Below are positions 60,214 to 64,000 of a stretch of 64,000 nucleotides of DNA, one piece after another. The DNA is from Pseudomonas sp. (GTDB taxonomy: Bacteria > Pseudomonadota > Gammaproteobacteria > Pseudomonadales > Pseudomonadaceae), in NCBI GenBank assembly GCA_030699825.1, contig JAUYKV010000039.1, positions 62,001 through 126,000 of the forward strand. The letters run 5' to 3'. A program made the position numbers and the translations under genes. Positions within the stretch are counted from its first letter, which is position 1. The number at the start of each line of letters is the position of its first letter. The notes under the pieces were generated by a model. It was not told where the DNA came from and did not search any database. It worked only from the letters and a program-made list of their open reading frames with translations.

Positions 60214-61080
60214 TCAGCAGCTCATTTCCAATTTTCGGTAAGACAGCGGCTCGATGATGCTGAGGCTGTGGCAGGCCTGCTCTGGGCTTGGCTCGATACG
60301 GCGATAGTCGCTGGGGCTGCAGCCGAAATGCAGCTTGAAGGTTCGCGCGAAATAGGACGGATCCTGGAACCCCACGGCGTAGGCGATGCTGGTGATCGGC
60401 ATCTCGCTGTTATTCAGCAGCTCCTCGGCTTTCTCCATGCGTTTACGCTGGACGAATTCGAGAAAGCCAACCCCATAGGTCTGCTTGAACAGTCGGCTAA
60501 AGCGAAAAGGCGTCATGCCGCAGCGCTTGGCCAGTTCCTTCTGTTCGATGTGTTCCTTGAAGTGCAGATCGATGTACTGGATGGCATCTTGCAGGGGGCG
60601 TTGCTTCTGATGATCGGCGGTGAGCCGTACGCTTTCCGGCAAGTCGTTGATGCGCGTCAGCAGTTTTTTCTGTTTCGGTATTTCGGCGCCGCGGCGCAAG
60701 CTGCAAAGCTCTCGCAGGGCATTGAGGTAGCGATTGCGTTCGGTTTGCACCAGCGGTAGTACCAGATAATCCCAGACGCCGGAACGGAAAGCCCAGACAG
60801 CCAGCTCCTCCGAATGGTGCATGGTCAGCATGGTGATCGGGATAGACGGCGCCGCACGCTTGACCTCGATCAACAGGTTGAGGCTCATGGTGTCCGGACG
60901 ATCGTAATGCATGCAGATCATGTCCGGGCGTTGGTGTGCGTTCATCCCGGCAACACTCAAATCCCGCACCAAGTTGATTTGGCACGCGTTGCTGAAAGCT
61001 ACCATGTAGTCCGGAGCCGATTGATCATGTGTCAGGTCGAACCACAGCAGCCGCGGAGCGGTTAGGGCATGTGTATTCAT
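60214..61080 (-). CDS. AraC-family regulator with degenerate receiver-like N-terminus
   Basis: A regulator of about 288 residues. The C-terminal AraC domain has two helix-turn-helices (HIEQKELAKRCGMTPFRFSRLFKQTYG and ITSIAYAVGFQDPSYFARTFKLHFGCSPSDYRR). The N-terminal part aligns with a response-regulator receiver (IPITMLTMHHSEELAVWAFRSGVWDYLVLPL), but the phosphoacceptor position reads His (MHYDRP) and the conserved Lys is Leu. It is therefore probably not phosphorylated. The start is uncertain (61080, 61089 or 61146); none has a clear ribosome-binding site. No target gene is obvious. Confidence 0.82.
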   Translation of the reverse strand: MNTHALTAPRLLWFDLTHDQSAPDYMVAFSNACQINLVRDLSVAGMNAHQRPDMICMHYDRPDTMSLNLLIEVKRAAPSIPITMLTMHHSEELAVWAFRSGVWDYLVLPLVQTERNRYLNALRELCSLRRGAEIPKQKKLLTRINDLPESVRLTADHQKQRPLQDAIQYIDLHFKEHIEQKELAKRCGMTPFRFSRLFKQTYGVGFLEFVQRKRMEKAEELLNNSEMPITSIAYAVGFQDPSYFARTFKLHFGCSPSDYRRIEPSPEQACHSLSIIEPLSYRKLEMSC

Positions 61081-61334
61081 ATGCGCCATGAAGCATTTTG
61101 TTGTTGGCAGAAATTTCTTATGTGTTACACGCAGCATCAAGTGCATCGTGCAGTTAACACTTAGAATTAGAATGCCATCAGCGCAAAGATCAAATCGTCA
61201 TAAATGTTAGAGCTAAGTGTTTTAACTGCTCCAGATCAGTAACGCTTTCGAGACGGCCTTCCTATGTTCTAAATACCTGTTTTTTGGCGAAAATCATCAA
61301 TCATTGTGTCTGTTTGACGTGATTTTTGGGTAGA
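61081..61334. other. Intergenic, AT-richer region upstream of the AraC-type gene
   Basis: Probably the promoter region of the AraC-type regulator. No gene or repeat is seen. Confidence 0.4.
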
Positions 61335-61567
61335 TGCTTGGCACATGTGAGCGGCACTTTGACGTGTTTCCGCCTGTAAACATCTGGTCCCGCGATGAGG
61401 TCCGGAGCTGTACATCCTGACGAGCGGCGACGCCGTTGTGCCGGTGTCGAGCTTGACCGGCTGCCGTCCTCTTCGATCTGGGCCAGGCAACATGCTTCCA
61501 GTTCCTGCCAGGTAAACGCGGCCTGCTTGTTTGGCAACTTGGCGATCAGCTTCTCGTGCCTCGACAT
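61335..61567 (-). pseudogene. Degenerate hicA toxin gene
   Basis: Starts MSRHEKLIAKLPNKQAAFTW, nearly identical to HicA at 63603-63917 (MSKHEKLIAKLLSKQAAFTW). A deletion removes about 15 bp after QELEACCL, and a 1-bp loss after DGSR shifts the frame. In the other frame, VKLDTG and GPHRGTR still echo VKFDNG and KPHPGNE of the intact copy. No hicB follows. A 52-bp perfect-armed palindrome covers its start codon. Confidence 0.8.
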
Positions 61568-61616
61568 TGCCCTTCCTTCCTGCAACTGACTCTAGTTGCA
61601 GGAAGGAAGGGCAATG
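61565..61616. repeat. Long perfect inverted repeat over the hicA relic start
   Basis: Arms of 23 bp (61565-61587 and 61594-61616), left beginning CATTGCCCTTCCTTCC, with a 6-bp centre GACTCT. The inner TGCAACT/AGTTGCA matches the 10-bp-armed palindrome upstream of the intact hicA at 63930-63951. Confidence 0.9.
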
Positions 61617-61764
61617 AATGATCAAGGGGGCACCACCCCGGCCACCTGTTTGTCGTCATGTCAGCCTTGACCCTTGTGTCGGCTGATGCTCGGTTGTGAT
61701 GGGTATCGACGGATCACCGCTCCGGGCGCCTGGCTGCCTCACTCGAAACCCATTACTGCATAGC

Positions 61765-61967
61765 AAAAGCCCGCCAGATAGCCGAGGCGTTCGCTTAGCG
61801 TGTTGATGGATTGAGTTGAAAGGCTCGTTCCGCCTGGGCCGGAAAAGAAAAACCCTCAGAAGATATTTTCTCCGAGGGTTTTCTGCTTCTAGGTCCCGCG
61901 CTAGACGGTTTTATCCACTCGCTTTCAACAGATTAAGCGAACGCCTCGCCAGATAGCGGGCTTTTCG
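61765..61967. repeat. Inverted-repeat element with internal terminator
   Basis: Ends AAAAGCCCGC ... GAGGCGTTCGCTTA ... TGTTGA on the left (61765-61807) are mirrored on the right (61924-61967), except that the inner octamer (CAGATAGC versus TATCTGGC) is inverted. There is no coding capacity. Confidence 0.7.
61849..61882. terminator. Bidirectional terminator downstream of hicB-1
   Basis: Stem AAAACCCTC (61849-61857) / GAGGGTTTT (61874-61882) with an inner AGAA/TTCT stem. Confidence 0.72.
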
Positions 61968-61977
61968 TTCTCTCCGA

Positions 61978-62385
61978 TCAGTCGTGCTCGAGGGCTCGTA
62001 GAGCTGCCTTGGCTAGAAAGCCTGAACGGCTTTTCTGGTCGGGGTGGTTCTTTACGTAGTCGTCGATCCTGTTCAGCAAGTAGCCCGGTAAGGTGATGTT
62101 CAGCTTCTCTGACTTCCCCATGTATTTGGTCACGTCGATATCAACGACAGCCCAGGTGCAGCCCGCATAGTCTGGATTCGCCACATGGGTGGTCACTTTG
62201 CTGGCTACCGGAACCGGCGCCCCGTCTTCCGCCAGAATTTCCAGGTGGCCTTCTATGGCCTCGCGGGCCATGGCCATGGCTTCGTCCAAGTCATCGCCGG
62301 CAGAGAAGCAGCCAGGAATATCCGGAACTTCAACCCCCCAGGCATGCTTATCGTTGCCGGGAAGAATCGCAATTGGGTAAAGCAT
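61978..62385 (-). CDS. hicB: HicB-family antitoxin (module 1)
   Basis: Antitoxin of 134 residues. The N-terminal HicB-like domain (YPIAILPGNDKHAWGVEVPDIPGCFSAGDDLDEAM) binds the toxin, and a C-terminal ribbon-helix-helix (KLNITLPGYLLNRIDDYVKNHPDQKSRSGFLAKAAL) binds operator DNA. AAGGAG precedes ATG 62383-62385. Its toxin gene (62642-62824) is normally directly adjacent, but here 256 bp separate them, mostly a family 2 repeat. Confidence 0.92.
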   Translation of the reverse strand: MLYPIAILPGNDKHAWGVEVPDIPGCFSAGDDLDEAMAMAREAIEGHLEILAEDGAPVPVASKVTTHVANPDYAGCTWAVVDIDVTKYMGKSEKLNITLPGYLLNRIDDYVKNHPDQKSRSGFLAKAALRALEHD

Positions 62386-62415
62386 AATCTCGACTCCTTC
62401 GAGGTGGTGGAGCAC

Positions 62416-62639
62416 TCAGAGGTTGTGAAAATATCGAGCGTAACGCCGCCGCGGCGTTTTTGGCGATCCGTAGGGTGTCACTCGCCGCAGGCAGTGCACC
62501 GTGGTTCAGCGGCGCGGCATAAAGCTGGCGGGTTGTCGCTGCGCTCCGAAGCCGCCCTACCTCCTAACGGATCGCCGCCCGAGCAGACTGCCGAATTTGA
62601 TGCAGTCGCAGTAGGCGAGAGTTTTTTCACAAGCTCTCG
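62416..62639. repeat. TTGTGAAAA-type element (family 2), copy E, between hicA-1 and hicB-1
   Basis: Starts TCAGAGGTTGTGAAAATATC and ends GAGTTTTTTCACAAGCTCTC. Nested inside (62462-62576) is another palindrome with GGCGATCCGT / ACGGATCGCC ends, related to 49872-49994. It starts 30 bp upstream of the hicB ATG and ends 2 bp from the hicA stop. Confidence 0.82.
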
Positions 62640-62641
62640 GC

Positions 62642-62824
62642 TCACTTGAGCTGGGCTTGTTTCAAAATGCTGCTTGCTGTCTTGGCCAGTAGATCCTTTT
62701 TAGGGTGTGGGATTGTCACCAGTCCGGGCTTCGTTGGGTGTTTGAAGTGGTGGTGACTGCCCTTAACCCTTACCAGATACCAACCGTCAGCCTCGATTAT
62801 TTCCATGAGCTGTCGGCTATTCAC
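62642..62824 (-). CDS. hicA: HicA-family mRNA interferase toxin (module 1)
   Basis: Toxin of 60 residues with a double-stranded-RNA-binding-like fold, expected to cut mRNA. The catalytic His lies in KGSHHHFKHPTKPGLVTIPHP. The start is GTG 62824 with GGGAGGT 5-9 bp upstream; length is normal and the sequence looks intact. It lies upstream of hicB-1, as usual, but is separated from it by a repeat. Confidence 0.92.
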   Translation of the reverse strand: MNSRQLMEIIEADGWYLVRVKGSHHHFKHPTKPGLVTIPHPKKDLLAKTASSILKQAQLK

Positions 62825-63147
62825 AGCACCTCCCTTTGCCGTTATATATGGTGGTTACAGTACCTACCAACCATGCATTGGTCAACACTATACCCACCAG
62901 GACAGCGCTGGGCCGGAAAAATTCAGCCCGCCAGAAAACCGAGGGAGGGAAGCACTTATCGCTGCGCTCAACGCCCCAGCATGGGTATCGCTTCGCACCA
63001 TCCTACGGTTTGGCTTGCGCCGGATTTGATGATGCCGTTGCGTAGTCGCTGGTGGGTGGACGCTGGAGCGTCGAGGGCTGCGTTGCCACGCGGACGGTTC
63101 GACGCCTCGACGTGGGAACGATCAAAGCGAGAAAGTCCGACAGGCTG
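62825..63147. other. Promoter region of hicA-1 and repeat remnants
   Basis: 323 bp. Near hicA-1, ACCAACCATGCATTGGTCAA has dyad symmetry and could be an operator. Further on are repeat fragments (GACGCCTCGACGTGGGAACG, shared with about 57225, and a GGGTATCGCTTCGCACCATC piece). No gene. Confidence 0.5.
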
Positions 63148-63489
63148 CTAGGCGTGCTGCTCCAGGTACTCACTCAGCGCCTTGCGGGTCAGGTCGTTCA
63201 GGGAAATCTTGTGCCGGGTAGCGGCCACGCTGGCGGCCAGGTGCAGGTCGTGCCCTACCCTCACATTGAATGAACCCTTGCACGGCACCTCTGGCTCTTG
63301 GTTAAGGGTTGAACAGGTGTCGAGGTAGTCGTCGACAGCCTCGCGGAACGCCTGGGTCAACTCCGCCACCGTTTCGCCCTCATAACTCACAAGAGCACGG
63401 ATGAACTGGAGTTTGCCGAACAGGCAGTTATCCTCGGGGCTGGCCTCGATGGAGCCGTAATAGCCCCGGTGTTGCAGCAGATTGTTCAT
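63148..63489 (-). CDS. hicB: HicB-family antitoxin (module 2)
   Basis: Antitoxin of 113 residues. A partial HicB-type N-domain (MNNLLQHRGYYGSIEASPEDNCLFGKLQFI...YEGETVAELTQAFREAVDDYL) is followed by a C-terminal DNA-binding HicB/RHH domain (GSFNVRVGHDLHLAASVAATRHKISLNDLTRKALSEYL). GGGAGGG precedes ATG 63489. Unrelated in detail to the module 1 antitoxin. A family 2 repeat separates it from its toxin gene. Confidence 0.92.
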   Translation of the reverse strand: MNNLLQHRGYYGSIEASPEDNCLFGKLQFIRALVSYEGETVAELTQAFREAVDDYLDTCSTLNQEPEVPCKGSFNVRVGHDLHLAASVAATRHKISLNDLTRKALSEYLEQHA

Positions 63490-63508
63490 CAAATCAACCC
63501 TCCCGTTT

Positions 63509-63691
63509 TCAGAGGTTGTGAAAATATCGAGCGCCGTAGCGAGACCGTTTCCAGACGTTTGCGGCAAGGCGCGCTGCGTGAAAAATGGGGGAGTTTAGTG
63601 AGCTAAATGACTCCATTTTTCACGTAGCGCAACGCCGCCGCGGGCGTTTGGAGGCGGTCGCAGTAGGCGGGAGTTTTTTCACAAGCTCTCA
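63509..63691. repeat. TTGTGAAAA-type element (family 2), copy F, between hicA-2 and hicB-2
   Basis: 183 bp, palindromic over its whole length: TCAGAGGTTGTGAAAATATC at the left, GAGTTTTTTCACAAGCTCTC at the right, and a central GTGAAAAATGG ... CCATTTTTCAC stem. It overlaps the last 28 codons of hicA-2. Confidence 0.85.
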
Positions 63692-63917
63692 AGTGTTCAA
63701 TCACCTGACGCTTGGCGTAGGACTTCAGCTCATTTCCAGGATGGGGCTTGTGCATGTTGATCATCGCTCGCGGATCGCCGTTGTCGAACTTGACCCGGCT
63801 ACCGTCCCCTTCGATCTGGCGGTAGCCCAGACCACGCAACAACGCCGCCAGTTCCTGCCAGGTAAACGCGGCCTGCTTGCTCAGCAACTTGGCGATCAGC
63901 TTCTCATGTTTCGACAT
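63603..63917 (-). CDS. hicA: HicA-family toxin (module 2) with repeat-encoded C-terminus
   Basis: HicA toxin of 104 residues, about 20-25 longer than usual. Residues 1-76 (MSKHEKLIAKLLSKQAAFTW...GDGSRVKFDN...MHKPHPGNELKSYAKRQVIEHL) are a normal HicA. Residues 77-104 (RACEKTPAYCDRLQTPAAAL...) are encoded by the family 2 element. The natural last few residues are lost. Function may be altered or abolished. ATG 63915-63917 lies 12 bp from a palindrome that probably binds HicB. Confidence 0.88.
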   Translation of the reverse strand: MSKHEKLIAKLLSKQAAFTWQELAALLRGLGYRQIEGDGSRVKFDNGDPRAMINMHKPHPGNELKSYAKRQVIEHLRACEKTPAYCDRLQTPAAALRYVKNGVI

Positions 63918-63929
63918 GGTCCCTTCGTC

Positions 63930-63951
63930 ATGCAACTAACTTTAGTTGCAT
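63930..63951. promoter_or_regulatory. Putative HicAB operator (module 2)
   Basis: Perfect 10-bp inverted repeat ATGCAACTAA / TTAGTTGCAT with a 2-bp centre, 12 bp upstream of the hicA-2 start. A related core is found in the palindrome at 61565-61616. Confidence 0.7.
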
Positions 63952-64000
63952 AAGGTTCCTTGGTCAACGGATCGCCACGCTGACCCGGTGCGTGAATCGC

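Larger units (their letters stand above)
61617..61977. other. Intergenic region downstream of hicB-1
   Basis: Contains a 203-bp inverted-repeat element (61765-61967) and a terminator inside it (61849-61882). No gene. Confidence 0.6.

Noticed and set aside
61847..61967. Possible integron attC site
   Set aside because: The inverted arms lack a convincing GTTRRRY/RYYYAAC core pair and there is no integrase or cassette array; kept only as an inverted-repeat element.

Overview
This window is chromosomal DNA from a GC-rich gammaproteobacterium, almost certainly a Pseudomonas (sensu lato). The evidence is the acyclic-terpene (atu) genes, the SagS-like hybrid sensor beside gpx-ospR, the purine block (NCS2 permease, GntR regulator, guaD, xdhC, xdhB, xdhA), smc-zipA-ligA in a row, and REP sequences of the type GTGGGAGGGGCTTTAGCCGC. 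From memory, several blocks keep the gene order seen in P. aeruginosa; this was not checked by alignment.

Left to right: (1) 1-4037, the start of an atu operon (atuA-atuB-atuC, minus strand) with the divergent repressor gene atuR and two mirror-image palindromic operators. (2) 4156-13135, two tandem periplasmic binding proteins, a CPBP protease/lipoprotein/DUF2897 group, a Cache-type chemoreceptor, and a soluble CBS-domain histidine kinase followed by a double-receiver protein. (3) 13180-24064, housekeeping genes: class II DAHP synthase, a spermidine-synthase-like protein, a crotonase, deaD, a DODA-type dioxygenase, tpm, htpX with a candidate heat-shock promoter, alaA and msrB. (4) 24091-31150, an oxidative-stress set (gpx-ospR with MarR-type boxes, sagS, an AAA ATPase, a free-Met-R-sulfoxide reductase, gst). 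(5) 31270-31909, a duplicated tRNA-Glu/tRNA-Gly pair with its own strong promoter and terminators. (6) 31927-40147, fadE, a broken transglutaminase-like gene, folE, an Smr protein, an isochorismatase-fold protein, prmB and a LysE exporter. (7) 40217-49541, guanine/xanthine uptake and breakdown under a GntR repressor with shared TTGTRTACAA boxes. (8) 50014-59928, a secreted subtilase, the apparent stump of a gntR gene, smc, zipA and ligA. (9) 60214-64000, an AraC-type regulator with a degenerate receiver-like domain, then two hicAB toxin-antitoxin modules and a hicA relic.

The genes are mostly ordinary; the unusual content lies in the short repeats between them. At least four families of short palindromic elements are present. 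One (18561, 23474, 36217) has about 23-bp terminal inverted repeats and 8-bp target duplications, perfect in two copies, and two copies sit in terminator T-tracts. A second family, with ends reading TCAGAGGTTGTGAAAA, sits directly at gene 3' ends. It lies between toxin and antitoxin in BOTH hicAB modules and supplies the last 28 codons of one HicA. A third family (GTAGGGTGG...) provides the stop codons of atuA and xdhC. The window therefore reads as a core Pseudomonas backbone reshaped by small non-autonomous elements, with decayed genes at 35048, 52508 and 61335.
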